A stretch of 64,000 nt of DNA from Theocolax elegans. Lineage: Eukaryota > Arthropoda > Insecta > Hymenoptera > Cerocephalidae. Of the stretch, positions 1 to 14,764 are shown one piece after another. Made by a program: the position numbers and the translations under genes. Below the pieces are notes generated by a model. The model ran no database searches, was not told where the DNA came from, and saw nothing but the letters and a program-made list of their open reading frames with translations. Location: contig CM047430.1 in assembly GCA_026168455.1 (NCBI GenBank), positions 70,905,044 through 70,969,043 on the forward strand, written 5' to 3'. Position 1 is the stretch's first letter. Each line of letters opens with the position of its first letter.

Positions 1-1496
1 CAACTAGCGTAACATTGTTATTTATCGCATTGTCATAAATTTTTTCTTCAATTTTGTTAAAACATTCTTACTGGCTTATCCAGTTTTAGAAATTTTAGGA
101 CATGGAAATGAATCGCTGCAGATTTCAGGATGATTTACTACGAACAAACACGTATCACGGAATCACAGCCAAATCGTTGACCCATAGACATGACGTACTC
201 CTTGACAGTATTAATATTTATAGCTTTTTTTTATATCAAAAGTTTTCTGGCGACGAACCAAGATGCACGTCAATCCAAATTGTATACACCGTATCTCAAA
301 TAGTACGAAATTAATATCGAAAAATGTAGTAAATTATATGGATAACAATTAAAATAAACAATATATTTAAAACATAATCTGACGGCTTAACGTTATATTT
401 TAAACTGTGTTTCTTGTAATTATTGTTCCGGGATGCTGTTAGTAACTTTGAAGTATCCTATCTCACGATAGACTTTTAAAGGATTAAAATCTACCGGGAA
501 ATAATGAATTATGCCGTAGGGCCAATTAATAAAATGAGACTCCGTCACATTGTGACTCGGAGCTTAGTAAAATAACGTGGGTGCGCGTATGCGTGTACAT
601 ACATTAGACGAATTTATACATACTTGGAGGATGAACTAGAATTTAATTAGAGCGAAACTGAATCTCTCGAGAAGTCCAAAAGCCTTGAAATTCCACCTAT
701 AGGACTTGAGGCTTTGATTCTCAATCGCAAATATGCAGTGAATTTCGATATATATATTCATCGTTTCAATAGCTGGCGATCAAAGCTTTGTTATTTCCAT
801 TTTACCTATATAATAGGTGAATTTTTTAACGCTCTATACATATATTCTACGTACGTGCAAAAAATTTTTGTGCACAATTTATTGTTAGTCGCTTTTAAGC
901 CTCTAAAGCATCAACATCATAAGGATATATATCCGGAAGCTGTAGTACTAAATTATGTATTCAAAAATATATAATGCAAAATAAGCAGCTTATGTGCTTT
1001 TTTTAAAAATAATTAAATAATAATATACAGTCACTTTTCATTACAGCGATACAAATTTTTGGGTTTTACGTCTCCTTAATCCGTATTTTCTGCAGCACGC
1101 AATGTGCATACTGTAAAACGATTCAGTAGTATGAACAACGTTATGGTCAGACACGTTATTTGCACTATTACGGAAACAATTAATTTTACTTAAACGATAA
1201 TAATTTGCGAATATATGATTTGGTTATACATTATCCGGGTAATGAGAAATTTTGATAAATGGTGTCATACCTCACTGTAGTCACACTATCGTATAGGCAT
1301 CATTTTTTATCCTCGTATTGTATATGCACAGTAGCGTACGTCAAGGTTTATCATAAGAATGATACTTGAATACCGAAATATATACTATAAGATGTTCTTT
1401 TTCAAAAGAAAGGAAGGGAAAATATGAATATACGATATTATTATCCAGATTCTGCGCGTTTCATGGTCTTATATTTTGTATATATATATGTGTGTT

Positions 1497-1554
<58 letters not shown>

Positions 1555-4500
1555 TATACAACTCAGTCTTGTCAACATTTTTTTTGCACGAGTAAATAAT
1601 TATAATAAATAAACGTCGATATAGTTACAAAAAGCAAACAATAAATTTAAATTAATTACATGCTTTTACAGCTATACAATAAACATTATTACAATAAACT
1701 ATTGTTAACTAAACAACAATAAAGTTTAATAATTAACAAAACAGTTGCTAACTCCAAAATATCAAAAATATGCTTTTCATTTTCACAAAAATTTTTTATT
1801 CAAATTCAAGATGACGATGAATTGAAATTACATGGATCTAACCTTTACAATTAAAAAACTCATGGTTAAAATATTAATTTAGAAAGTGATAATGAACATT
1901 TTTTTTATTAACAAAAATAAAGATCGTTAAATGTAGTAACCCAAACATTATGTTACATAATGATGATTTAAAAGATTAAGTTTGAAAAAATTCCCATATA
2001 CCTAAAGCAAATACAAAATTCTTTTATTTATAAAAAGTAAAATGTATATATATAGCTGTTATCAAAATTCGACATAAGATTAATGTTATCTATTAAGTAT
2101 CAAGAAAAATATATTAAATAATCAAGCAATTGACAAGTTTACAAATTACATTCTACATCTTCAAACTGAAATGAGAAAAAGCTCGATTAAAACCTAGGGA
2201 TTGTAGATTATTTTTAAAAGACTCGGACTCTCGAGTACATTGATAAGATCCGAAGGATAAAGAAAGAATGCGAGGCGAATGGTGAAAGACGGACGCACTT
2301 GTACAAGCTTTTGTTCTTGCGTTCGGAAGATTGAGGAAATCATAAGAGAGACGGATAAAAGGTTCGCTCTATTATTTGCACTGTTATCGTGTGAAAGCAA
2401 TAAACTTGCTCGAGTAGAGGGATATGAGCTCATTTTTCATCGATTCGAAGGAATATTCTGACAATGCGAACTCAATTTGGTATATATAGAGTCGTTTGAT
2501 ATCTTTAAAGATTGATCAATTCACAGATTCATATATATATATAAATGTGGTATATAATTTATAAATTATTTATTTAACGTGGATTAACGAAATATTTTAT
2601 TTTAAAATATACGTATTTTAAATAAATAAATTATTATATTATTAAAAAGTAAGATAAATATATATTCGTCAACTTATATTATATACTTTCTCATACTTTT
2701 TCTATAAGTTATTAATATTTATGGAACTGATATATGCTGCTACAAAAGTATGAATATGCGTTTTATTTGAAAGGAAACTTCAAGCAACACATATAATGTT
2801 GACTAAAACATTTTTAATAAAAGTGAAATTACTCCTCAACTAGGAGAAAAATTTCCTCTCCTGCGAAAATTTGTTTCAAAAATCTTATAATGTATCATCC
2901 TAGAAAGTAACAAATTTATGGCTTATTGTAGGTAATTGTGTTTGCAAACTTTCCAATCGAGCGCTAAGCCATTCAATCAATACATCCTGTCATTTATCTT
3001 AATAAAACATTGGATTACACATAAAGAATTTAAAGATAATTACAATAAATTACTTAATTTATTTTTTAATTTCCTTATAATAATAGATTTAATAAGCGTT
3101 ATTTTTTGGTATATACGAGCAATTAATTAAATTATTTATGCGTACTAATAAAATTTTTAAAACATAAACGTTAAAATATGAAGTTATAAAATTCTGTAAT
3201 TCACAGGTGGTTATATACCACACAGCCACGCATTTTTAATAAGTTATTATTTTAACTCGTACTTACATCACGAAATAAACATCAAATTTAAAATTTAAAT
3301 TTCTTAAAATACGTTCTTTAATAAAAAAATTCATATTTTTGTAAGTTATAAAATGACACGAAATAGTTGATACAATCTGTATAAATAATTGTGATTAAGG
3401 GGAAAAAATAATATATTTTTCCTTGAGTTTAATTAATACAGAATCTTTATTAAAATTAATACGTCGAGTGTTGTAAGATGTGTATGAATTTTTATGAATG
3501 TTGTTATTATAAAGGAGGCGGTTTAATTTTCTGCCACTTGGAATTTTTGCTACACTTTGAAGGGATCGCTACAAATTTCACGGTAATTTGTATGAAAAAG
3601 GTTTCCCTTCGTCAAGAATCCTCATTCCATTAAACCGCGTAAATCAAAATTCAAACAAGATTTCATTTTCTACAAAAAAAAAGTTCACCAAAGTAAAAAA
3701 TATTAAAATGATAATGAAACGTTAGAAACATCTGTTATTATTTATCACGGGGAAAAAGTGTACTTAATTAAAAGTAGCATACTAATTTAAAATTTGAAGT
3801 TATGGTACACGCGCGATGGAAGCCGTAATCTGAGTGAAGCGATTTTTAAATTAGAAACAGAGAATCGACTATTTTGGTAATACTTGTGACGTTCCGTTTC
3901 TATATCAGTAGGATGCAATAAATTACTCGGATAAGATCATATACCTCCGGGATACGAATTGTAATGTGATTCTGACAATACAGCTTTTATAAGGCAATGA
4001 AAGATCAAATATCTGTATGTACGCTATGTCTAAATCATATCACAGGCCTTTATTATTATATAACAAAACATTGTCAAACAATTAGATTTGTACAAATATT
4101 TACAATTTAAAATTATTATTTGTTTAACAACCCATCAATCTAAATGTAAAATATTTTATAGAGTTAATTACTTATACACCGCATAAAGAAAACGAGGACA
4201 TTCGTGTAATTATAAGTTCCAACTTTTTACCAATTTCGCATCGTCTACTAGAATGACTGCAGAAAAACCGAACTAAAACTCAATTTTCAACTAAACCTAC
4301 GTACTGTTCCAAAAAAAAACAGGACCTCGCCAACAATCTTCGGGTAATTAAGAAAAAAAATGAACTCCCGCAGTTTATATCCGTCACTATGTTTACAAAT
4401 ATCATTCGAAATTGATCAAAGGGATTTTACTGAGTCAGCATCGACGATGAAAATTTCACTTGACATATATAGGTATATATATAGGTACATATATAGAGAG

Positions 4501-5651
4501 ACGAAAGTAAAAGTTCGAGGAGGGTAACAAAACAACGATCAATCTATCTTGGGGACGTCCACCAACTCGTTCTTCCTCGGTCTATATAGCATGTCCGTTT
4601 TTGTGTCGAGAAGATTCTCATTAAAAGAATTCTCGAAAAATTGCACCACACTGTGATAATATTGACTCGAACCGGAAGGTATTATACACCCCTTTGAAAA
4701 TTTCGTTGTGATAAAAAAAAAAACGAAGGGTAATTGCGCAGCGTGGGTGTGACAATACGTTCATCACTGTCGTGAGAATTGTTATAAAAATGAAATACTA
4801 TCGATTATGCGTTTATCTTTTATTTACAGAATCGAGGATTTCCTTTTCCCCCTGATATTTCACTTGAAATACGAGAAATTATCTTTACTCGTTCACGTTA
4901 TTAAAAAAACTAACTTTATTATTGAGAATAATTACACAAGTAAAGGAAAAATGAAGGACAAAACGAATTTCAAAACGTTCATTAGAAACTTTCGTTGTAA
5001 TGAAAGAAATGCTACACTCCCATATTCACGGGACAAGGTAGATTTTTCTTCTTGCATTCTTGAAAATCGCATACTACGATGTGACAAATTCGTGTGTACA
5101 TATTATTTCATTGCAGAAAAAAAATGTAATATATATCGCGTTTCCTTGGAAATAAATTCTCGTTTCTACGAACTAATTTTTTATTAGAAAAAAAAACATA
5201 TTCATTTAAAAGCAAATTTAAGTAGGATTAACCGAGCTTTAAATTATTTCCGAGAATCTACTATTTTTATTTTTTATTTACCTTGCGAAAAAAAATCATG
5301 AATGTATTGAATACGTTAAAAGCATTAAATTATTTACGTGAAATACATTTACGAGAACATAATAAATTGTGTATTTTTTTGTTTCAAAGAAAGCTAATGT
5401 TAATTTTAATATTTCGCCTTTGTAAATAACATAACAAGTTTTTAATAAAGATCGAGCTTCACGTAGAATTGTAAAATATTTGCACGCGTGGAAAAAAGCA
5501 AGTTATAATTTGCACATTATTTTCTTGTTAATATTATTTAACAAACATTATTTAACAAATTTCCAAATGAATAAATAAAAAGACGTTCAAAAAAATTTTG
5601 ACGAAAACTTGTGTATTTTCGGTGGAAACATTTTTAAAGATGCAGTTGACA
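1..5651. other. AT-rich region with no supported gene
   Basis: All open frames here are short (126 codons at most), AT-driven and resemble no family I know. A slightly GC-richer pocket lies near 2220-2460, without a recognisable protein on either strand. Short runs of the 'tatatatataggta' kind occur near 4470-4500. I see no RNA gene and no inverted-repeat element. Confidence 0.6.
1503..1545. repeat. (TG)n microsatellite
   Basis: An uninterrupted TG run of about 43 bases, followed by TATATATG. It produces a poly-Val/Cys open frame that is not a gene. Confidence 0.95.
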
Positions 5652-7291
5652 TATTCGTCGAAAGCTTTGCATATTAATAAATTATTCCATTAGTCAGTGT
5701 TTAAATAGCAGGGTATTTTTTCTGAAATAGTAAGATTTGTTAAATAAATGTAATGATTAACCTAGATTGTTCGATCGGTAAAACAAACAGATATTGCAAA
5801 TATACCACCTCGTTCATGGTTAACCAAAGTTAAATGAAATACGCTTTATTTCGATGTAAATCTGATTTGCATAAATACGTAGATAAAGAGAAGCTCAAGA
5901 TACCTTGGAGCAACAATCCAATATTTCCATTAGCCATAACAATAAAGTAGAGAAACACACCTTCAAAATACCGTAAAAACAACATCTCCTTAACATTCCC
6001 GAGAGACCATAATTTTCAAAATGAGAAAAAAGAACGTATAAAGGTATATATACGTAGCGAAGGGAACTGAAGAAAATGCAAAAATATACCCTCGCGCGAT
6101 AAATCGAGTTGGAAGGAAGTAGAGCAGGTTGCGGTTCATAAATAAACAATAACATCCCGTCGCATCTTAAGCCGCTTGGTTACTTTTGTTCCCGTTAACC
6201 TTGCGTGACGCGTAACTAAACCCGAAATGTTCATTCGCGATGTGTGACACGCGTTCCTCTCCTCGACTCGATTTATACATCGATAGAAGGATTTTCACGT
6301 TCCATCCCATGGGACATTAAACGCCATTCAAATTTCACTCTCGGTATACAATGTACATATATACATATATACATATATACATATAATACATTTACGTTTT
6401 ATTTTATGCGTATATGTACACGTATATATTTACACACACACACACACACACACGCACACACACACGTACATCGGCTATCGCACAGTTAAATCTGTACGTC
6501 AAATACACCAGACGAAATTTTGGGATCCCTCGTGTACGTGGGGGCGTCAATACATTTTGATGACAGGTTTCTTCGACAATCTCCATATCGTGTATAAATA
6601 ATAGTATGTTATCGAGTGACATTTGTATTTGCGGAGAAATGATCTTTCCTACACGTCAATGATATTAAATTAACGTATATCCGTCCTATGCGTATACATC
6701 ATCTTTTCAAGTGATCCCTTCACTAATTACATATCGTAATTTTGTACGAATTAATACATTACACATTGTAAATATTCAATTTTAAATTTATAATACATTT
6801 TTTATTTGCGTATTTTAATTTTTCACTCCACCTATTTCCGAAACGCGTACGTATACATTTCCCTTGAATGTATGTTAATTTGACATTTCCGTAGAGACGT
6901 TTCCTATATTTGAAAATCATTAATAGATTTATTTACGTAAATTAACGATATCATTCTACTCGATAAATAATTAAGTGACAAACGAACTCCATTTCAACAA
7001 GTCGAATCGATCAATCATTTATTATTATTTTATTCTAGAAAACAAACTAAAACGCGTACCTATATACACACCTATAAATCAGTGAAAGCACTAAAAACGT
7101 TCAAGTAAACTTTGCAATTTCGCATACATTTTTACATGATAAATAATTTATTGACCTTTTTTTTACGTTTGAAACACCCTCGCGTTTCTTCGTAAATTCG
7201 TAACGCTTAATTTACATGCGAGCTCGCATGCATACGGACTAATTTGATAAAACAATCAGTAGGAAAACGGTCTCTCTCTCTCTACACACAC
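5652..7291. repeat. Complex duplication, copy 1 (blocks A-B-C)
   Basis: Block A (5652-6463) begins 'tattcgtcgaaagc' and ends in a (CA)n tract. Block B (6464-6834) begins 'acgtacatcggctatcgc'. Block C (6835-7291) ends in (CT)n(CA)n. All three recur at 7292-9287, and parts recur at 10403-11369. An 86-codon open frame in block A (5895-6155, -) is repeated unchanged at 7904-8164 simply because the DNA is duplicated. No protein family is recognisable. Confidence 0.9.
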
Positions 7292-10200
7292 ACGTACATC
7301 GGCTATCGCACAGTTAAATCTGTACGTCAAATACACCAGACGAAATTTTGGGATCCCTCGTGTACGTGGGGGCGTCAATACATTTTGATGACAGGTTTCT
7401 TCGACAATCTCCATATCGTGTATAAATAATAGTATGTTATCGAGTGACATTTGTATTTGCGGAGAAATGATCTTTCCTACACGTCAATGATATTAAATTA
7501 ACGTATATCCGTCCTATGCGTATACATCATCTTTTCAAGTGATCCCTTCACTAATTACATATCGTAATTTTGTACGAATTAATACATTACACATTGTAAA
7601 TATTCAATTTTAAATTTATAATACATTTTTTATTTGCGTATTTTAATTTTTCACTCCACCTATTCGTCGAAAGCTTTGCATATTAATAAATTATTCCATT
7701 AGTCAGTGTTTAAATAGCAGGGTATTTTTTCTGAAATAGTAAGATTTGTTAAATAAATGTAATGATTAACCTAGATTGTTCGATCGGTAAAACAAACAGA
7801 TATTGCAAATATACCACCTCGTTCATGGTTAACCAAAGTTAAATGAAATACGCTTTATTTCGATGTAAATCTGATTTGCATAAATACGTAGATAAAGAGA
7901 AGCTCAAGATACCTTGGAGCAACAATCCAATATTTCCATTAGCCATAACAATAAAGTAGAGAAACACACCTTCAAAATACCGTAAAAACAACATCTCCTT
8001 AACATTCCCGAGAGACCATAATTTTCAAAATGAGAAAAAAGAACGTATAAAGGTATATATACGTAGCGAAGGGAACTGAAGAAAATGCAAAAATATACCC
8101 TCGCGCGATAAATCGAGTTGGAAGGAAGTAGAGCAGGTTGCGGTTCATAAATAAACAATAACATCCCGTCGCATCTTAAGCCGCTTGGTTACTTTTGTTC
8201 CCGTTAACCTTGCGTGACGCGTAACTAAACCCGAAATGTTCATTCGCGATGTGTGACACGCGTTCCTCTCCTCGACTCGATTTATACATCGATAGAAGGA
8301 TTTTCACGTTCCATCCCATGGGACATTAAACGCCATTCAAATTTCACTCTCGGTATACAATGTACATATATACATATATACATATAATACATTTACGTTT
8401 TATTTTTATGGTATATGTACACGTATATATTTACACCACACACACACACACACGCACACACAACACGTACATCGGCTATCGCACAGTTAAATCTGTACGT
8501 CAAATACACCAGACGAAATTTTGGGATCCCTCGTGTACGTGGGGGCGTCAATACATTTTTGATGACAGGTTCTTCGACCATCTCCATATCGTGTATAAAT
8601 ATAGTATGTTATCGAGTGACATTGTATTTGCGGAGAAATGATCTTTCCTACACGTCAATGTATTAAATAACGTATATCCGTCCTATGCGTATACATCATC
8701 TTTTCAAGTGATCCCTTCACTAATTACTATCGTAATTTGTACGAATTAATACATTACACATTGTAAATATTCAATTTTAAATTTTAATACATTTTTATTT
8801 GCGTATTTTTAATTTTTCATCTCCACCTATTTCGAAAACGCGTACGTATACATTTCCTTGAATGTATGTTAATTGACATTTCCGTAGAGACGTTTCCTAT
8901 ATTTGAAAATCATTAATAGATTTATTTACGTAAATTAACGATATCATTCTACTCGATAAATAATTAAGTGACAAACGAACTCCATTTCAACAAGTCGAAT
9001 CGATCAATCATTTATTATTATTTTATTCTAGAAAACAAACTAAAACGCGTACCTATATACACACCTATAAATCAGTGAAAGCACTAAAAACGTTCAAGTA
9101 AACTTTGCAATTTCGCATACATTTTTACATGATAAATAATTTATTGACCTTTTTTTTACGTTTGAAACACCCTCGCGTTTCTTCGTAAATTCGTAACGCT
9201 TAATTTACATGCGAGCTCGCATGCATACGGACTAATTTGATAAAACAATCAGTAGGAAAACGGTCTCTCTCTCTCTACACACACACACGTACACAAGTTC
9301 CAGAGATTAAAAATGATGTATTTATTGGTGATGTGTGTTATATTGCGGTGCATCGTATACCCTTATGATACTTAAATATACATATATAGGTGTTCGCGTA
9401 GGCCAACGTTCGAATCGAAGATATATGTATATATGAGTATGTATATATAATACGTATATACATCAAGTGCGACAAGTGTTAAAATTTATACCGTTGTATA
9501 TTTGATGGTTCGATTTAATTGAATTGTGTTTATGCAGTTTTGTACCTACCGAGCAATTGCAAAATAACATTATTCAATTAGATATATGACGTTACCGATA
9601 TACCGTCGAGCTTGAAATAAATATGATTAATTTAAGCGGATAGTTTACACGTTGGATTTCAATCTCGTTCACCTTTTGATAATAGTATTTGTAATAGTAT
9701 ATGTTTCGCGGATTCAACATCGGAGATTTTCAAAATTATAGTATTTAAATCAAATTAATCGCTTCTTTTGTAGTTGCAACATCTTTAACTGTAAGAAGCT
9801 GTTAAAAAAGCATATAACGATGACAATCTATTTTTTCTCAACTTGAAAATCTTGTTAATAATACAAAAGTTTATGTCTAGCAGAGGGACATCTTGAGAAA
9901 AATAATTTTCTTCTATAAAAAAAAAAAAAAATTAGTCGTTGATTTGATAATTATTAAAAGAGCTTTTCAAAAACAATTATTTCCTCCCTAGTGGAAAGCA
10001 AAACATTTACAAAATATTTTTGGTCAGAAATTCATAAATTTGTTTTTTATAATAAAAAAATGGGTTTCCTCAAAATTGTAATAAAATTTTATTTTAGTAG
10101 CAACACTGTACATAAAAAAATATAATGAATATATAATTTGAGGGGCTTTTTTTAACAATATCACAAAAATTAACAATCGATATTAATATATTGGGTTTGC

Positions 10201-10396
10201 TATCTATTTGCGAATCCATAAAATATTATGTACTAAAGTAAGAGACGCGTTTCAAAAATTAGATTGCACGGTGGGTGGTAGTAAGGTCATTTTTTAAAGA
10301 CGACGTTTCATAGCTTAACACCTCTAAAGTTTCAAAGTACAAGTTTCTTTTATTAGTGTTAAGGATCACACCGAATTCCAATAAGATTGGACATTC
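7292..10396. repeat. Complex duplication, copy 2 (blocks B-A-B-C-D)
   Basis: Block B (7292-7660) follows copy 1 directly and is joined to a second block A (7661-8464) at a four-base microhomology (TATT). A further block B (8465-8826), block C (8827-9287) and block D (9288-about 10390) follow. Between about 8400 and 8830 this copy differs from the others by many single-base gains and losses. Block D has homopolymer runs and no gene. Confidence 0.9.
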
Positions 10397-12478
10397 AACG
10401 TCCATTCAAATTTCACTCTCGGTATACAATGTACATATATACATATATACATATATACATATAATACATTTACGTTTTATTTTATGCGTATATGTACACG
10501 TATATATTACACACACACACACACACACACGCACACACACACGTACATCGGCTATCGCACAGTTAAATCTGTACGTCAAATACACCAGACGAAATTTTGG
10601 GATCCCTCGTGTACGTGGGGGCGTCAATACATTTTGATGACAGGTTTCTTCGACAATCTCCATATCGTGTATAAATAATAGTATGTTATCGAGTGACATT
10701 TGTATTTGCGGAGAAATGATCTTTCCTACACGTCAATGATATTAAATTAACGTATATCCGTCCTATGCGTATACATCATCTTTTCAAGTGATCCCTTCAC
10801 TAATTACATATCGTAATTTTGTACGAATTAATACATTACACATTGTAAATATTCAATTTTAAATTTATAATACATTTTTTATTTGCGTATTTTAATTTTT
10901 CACTCCACCTATTTCCGAAACGCGTACGTATACATTTCCCTTGAATGTATGTTAATTTGACATTTCCGTAGAGACGTTTCCTATATTTGAAAATCATTAA
11001 TAGATTTATTTACGTAAATTAACGATATCATTCTACTCGATAAATAATTAAGTGACAAACGAACTCCATTTCAACAAGTCGAATCGATCAATCATTTATT
11101 ATTATTTTATTCTAGAAAACAAACTAAAACGCGTACCTATATACACACCTATAAATCAGTGAAAGCACTAAAAACGTTCAAGTAAACTTTGCAATTTCGC
11201 ATACATTTTTACATGATAAATAATTTATTGACCTTTTTTTTACGTTTGAAACACCCTCGCGTTTCTTCGTAAATTCGTAACGCTTAATTTACATGCGAGC
11301 TCGCATGCATACGGACTAATTTGATAAAACAATCAGTAGGAAAACGGTCTCTCTCTCTCTACACACACACACGTACACAAGTTCCAGAGATTAAAAATGA
11401 TGTATTTATTGGTGATGTGTGTTATATTGCGGTGCATCGTATACCCTTATGATACTTAAATATACATATATAGGTGTTCGCGTAGGCCAACGTTCGAATC
11501 GAAGATATATGTATATATGAGTATGTATATATAATACGTATATACATCAAGTGCGACAAGTGTTAAAATTTATACCGTTGTATATTTGATGGTTCGATTT
11601 AATTGAATTGTGTTTATGCAGTTTTGTACCTACCGAGCAATTGCAAAATAACATTATTCAATTAGATATATATGACGTTACCGATATACCGTCGAGCTTG
11701 AAATAAATATGATTAATTTAAGCGGATAGTTTACACGTTGGATTTCAATCTCGTTCACCTTTTTGATAATAGTATTTGTAATAGTATATGTTTCGCGGAT
11801 TCAACATCGGAGATTTTCAAAATTTATAGTATTTAAATCAAATTAATCGCTTCTTTTGTAGTTGCAACATCTTTAACTGTAAGAAGCTGTTAAAAAAGCA
11901 TATAACGATGACAATCTATTTTTTTCTCAACTTGAAAATCTTGTTAATAATACAAAAGTTTATGTCTAGCAGAGGGACATCTTGAGAAAAATAATTTTCT
12001 TCTATAAAAAAAAAAAAAAAATTAGTCGTTGATTTGATAATTATTAAAAGAGCTTTTCAAAAACAATTATTTCCTCCCTAGTGGAAAGCAAAACATTTAC
12101 AAAATATTTTTGGTCAGAAATTCATAAATTTGTTTTTTATAATAAAAAAATGGGTTTCCTCAAAATTGTAATAAAATTTTATTTTAGTAGCAACACTGTA
12201 CATAAAAAAATATAATGAATATATAATTTGAGGGGCTTTTTTTTAACAATATCACAAAAATTAACAATCGATATTAATATATTGGGTTTGCTATCTATTT
12301 GCGAATCCATAAAATATTATGTACTAAAGTAAGAGACGCGTTTCAAAAATTAGATTGCACGGTGGGTGGTAGTAAGGTCATTTTTTAAAGACGACGTTTC
12401 ATAGCTTAACACCTCTAAAGTTTCAAAGTACAAGTTTCTTTTATTAGTGTTAAGGATCACACCGAATTCCAATAAGAT
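10397..12478. repeat. Complex duplication, copy 3 (A-tail, B, C, D)
   Basis: The tail of block A (from about 10403), block B (10541-10909), block C (10910-11369) and block D (11370-12478) are repeated nearly identically. Block D ends at 'ccaataagatt', as at 10390, and unique sequence follows. No gene is visible. Confidence 0.9.
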
Positions 12479-13444
12479 TAATGGATTTGTTTAAAAGTTA
12501 TTCAAGATTATTACAGATTAAAGTGTTCACGTAAACTTCAGTACGTTTAACAAAGTTAATCGAACTACCAGTTGTTTATTAAATTTTTCAAAGAAAAATA
12601 CGATTAAAATCACGATAATGAAATAAATTATATTATATAGAGGACATTATGAAATCTATGCTAAATGTACGATCAAAAGTTCGAGGGACCAAAAAGTTTA
12701 AAGTGGATGTACAGATTGGAAAACAGCGTTGTATATAATATTATTTTAACTTCATTTTCAAACTCTGTGCATTTGCGTTATTATTAATGATTGTTATTTC
12801 TTTACGTACCTCTGCAAATGTGAAAATTATTATTACATAAATACATTTTGCAATACAGTTTCCCAGTGCGGTAAAATATCTCGAGTGTCTGTGTTTCCAT
12901 CGTTATAAAAATGTAATAAAGTTACCAGAACTATTTCGTGTTACTTTAACATTTTTCTTTAATTTATTGCACAACCAATGTAAAAAGGGAATGAACGGAG
13001 TGCGCAAACTTTGATAAAATTGTAGATTATATTAGCAATCAAATTTTATAACTATAATTGATTATTGTATACGTTTTGTTAAAAAATGTAAATTACTTTA
13101 TTAAAGTGCAAAATTCTTTTATATAGCTGCACATATATACCTATACGCACAATTATGAAGTATATTCAAAATTATGCAAATTTAAATTACTTTTACCTTC
13201 ATCATCTCGACACTCTTACTTAAGCACGTGCAGACATATTCCTCGGTATACAGCGGTTACTTACTTTTATTCATTTATTTATAAATATTTATAATAATAA
13301 ACTAAGGTTCAAATGTTTATAACTTTTCACCATTCCGTTAAATATTTGTAATTTAATTTGTGAATTACATTAGATAAATCAATCAGGTATAAATATACGT
13401 TTGTATATCATTTAATTAAAATACAAAAATTACTTTGAATACGT
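12479..13444. other. AT-rich spacer, nothing recognised
   Basis: There is no open frame of note, RNA gene or inverted repeat in this stretch. Confidence 0.6.
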
Positions 13445-14450
13445 CAATATATTTAATTTCTGCTCTTTTACCTAAAAAGTTTATTTAAACGATTTTCAAT
13501 AATTTAAGAACTTTCAATTAGCTCACAATTGCAAAGTAGATTTAATAAAGTTGATAATTGTTATTCTTAATTATTATGTCGGCTATTATTAATTTAGGTC
13601 AATGTTTTAATGTTCCTAATAAATTAATATTTGACCTGAATTGTTAAAAAAAATATTTGAACAAATTTATCTACGTTATAATATAAAATGACGTTATGAC
13701 GCTTATTATTTTTCCTATTTCTAATTATAACATTTATTGACGCTGGAGCAATGGGTCATCTCATTTTCATGGTTTTTCACTAGACTATTGAAAAATTTTG
13801 TGTTAAAAAGTATTATAATAATATAATGTACACTCGTATTACAATTAAAAATATAATTATTTTTCTTTAAAATGCACTAATTTTTAAGTTTTCTGGACTT
13901 GTAAGTATTGCTAAAGAATGTATTTAATTATTTCAAAATAGACGCACCATATTTAATGTATAAAATTTAGCCTTGCATTAATAATATAAATAAAAATCTT
14001 TATCGACTACTTCTAATAATAAAATAGTAAAAAAAAAACGTCAACTGTAAATATCAGCTGTAGAAAACTACGTGTAAATGTATAAAAAGAAAAAGTAAAA
14101 CTTGTCACCCACCAAAAAAAAAAATATAATTGATAAGAATGCAGTTTACTCACGGATTAAAAGGAAAACGAAGTCAAGTTCCCATGTAGAGGCAACAGGT
14201 AAAAACAAGTCCGAGCGAGCCGCAAACGCACGACTCGAGCGTTGCGACGCTACTGACTGTAACCATTCTAGTATACACTCGGTAAAGTTCGACTCCCCTC
14301 TCGATCAGAAGAAGCCTGCGCGTAAGGTTCCTATCCGACGACGTGGCAAAAACGACTATTTTTATTTTTCCTACCCTTTTAACCCTGAAGGTAAATTTTC
14401 ACCCCCCTAGAGATAGAAAGAGGGAGAGGGCTAGAGTACGAGAGGTTTTC
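13445..14450. repeat. Source copy of a 1-kb duplicated segment
   Basis: This segment runs from 'caatatatttaatttctg' to 'gtacgagaggttttc' and is present again at 14994-15994 inside an inverted-repeat element. The two copies differ almost only in homopolymer length. Its last 280 bases are clearly GC-richer than the surroundings and include an AGGTAAAA donor-like site, so it may be a non-coding exon or promoter. The open frame at 14102-14410 has no ATG start and no recognisable domain. Confidence 0.85.
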
Positions 14451-14717
14451 GAACTTGCGGCTTACGGCAAATTTTTCCTCTGTGCCATTTGACTCGAGAC
14501 AAAAGGGGGGCTTTATACGATGAAAGCCTAGTAAGATTTATTCTACTGGAAATCTTAACAATGTAGTATATTTCCACGCAGCTAACGGAGTTTGAAATTT
14601 TCTTCTCCTGCGTGGTTTTTTTTTGTTTTACACACGGGGTTTGACTGTGATCAATTGCGTGTACTCTTATAAAGGGGTGTACATCTGTATACTTGTTTTT
14701 TTTTCTTCTACGTGACA

Positions 14718-14725
<8 letters not shown>

Positions 14726-14762
<37 letters not shown>
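14726..14762. repeat. (AT)n microsatellite at the left edge of the inverted-repeat element
   Basis: An AT run that directly abuts the GGGTGG end of the element at 14763. The other end of the element is also followed by ATAT, so this may be the target sequence. Confidence 0.9.

Positions 14763-14764
<2 letters not shown>

Noticed and set aside
5895..6155. 86-codon minus-strand frame repeated identically at 7904-8164
   Set aside because: It is identical only because the whole DNA block is duplicated; there is no signal peptide, domain or splice structure to support a gene.
6244..6622. Open frames of 81 and 72 codons around the (CA)n tract, repeated at 7256-7450, 8360-8666 and 10356-10699
   Set aside because: They are driven by the microsatellite and the repeat block, and both strands are open at once.
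14102..14410. 102-codon basic frame in the GC-richer end of the duplicated segment
   Set aside because: It has no ATG at its start and is broken in the second copy by a one-base difference; no domain is seen.
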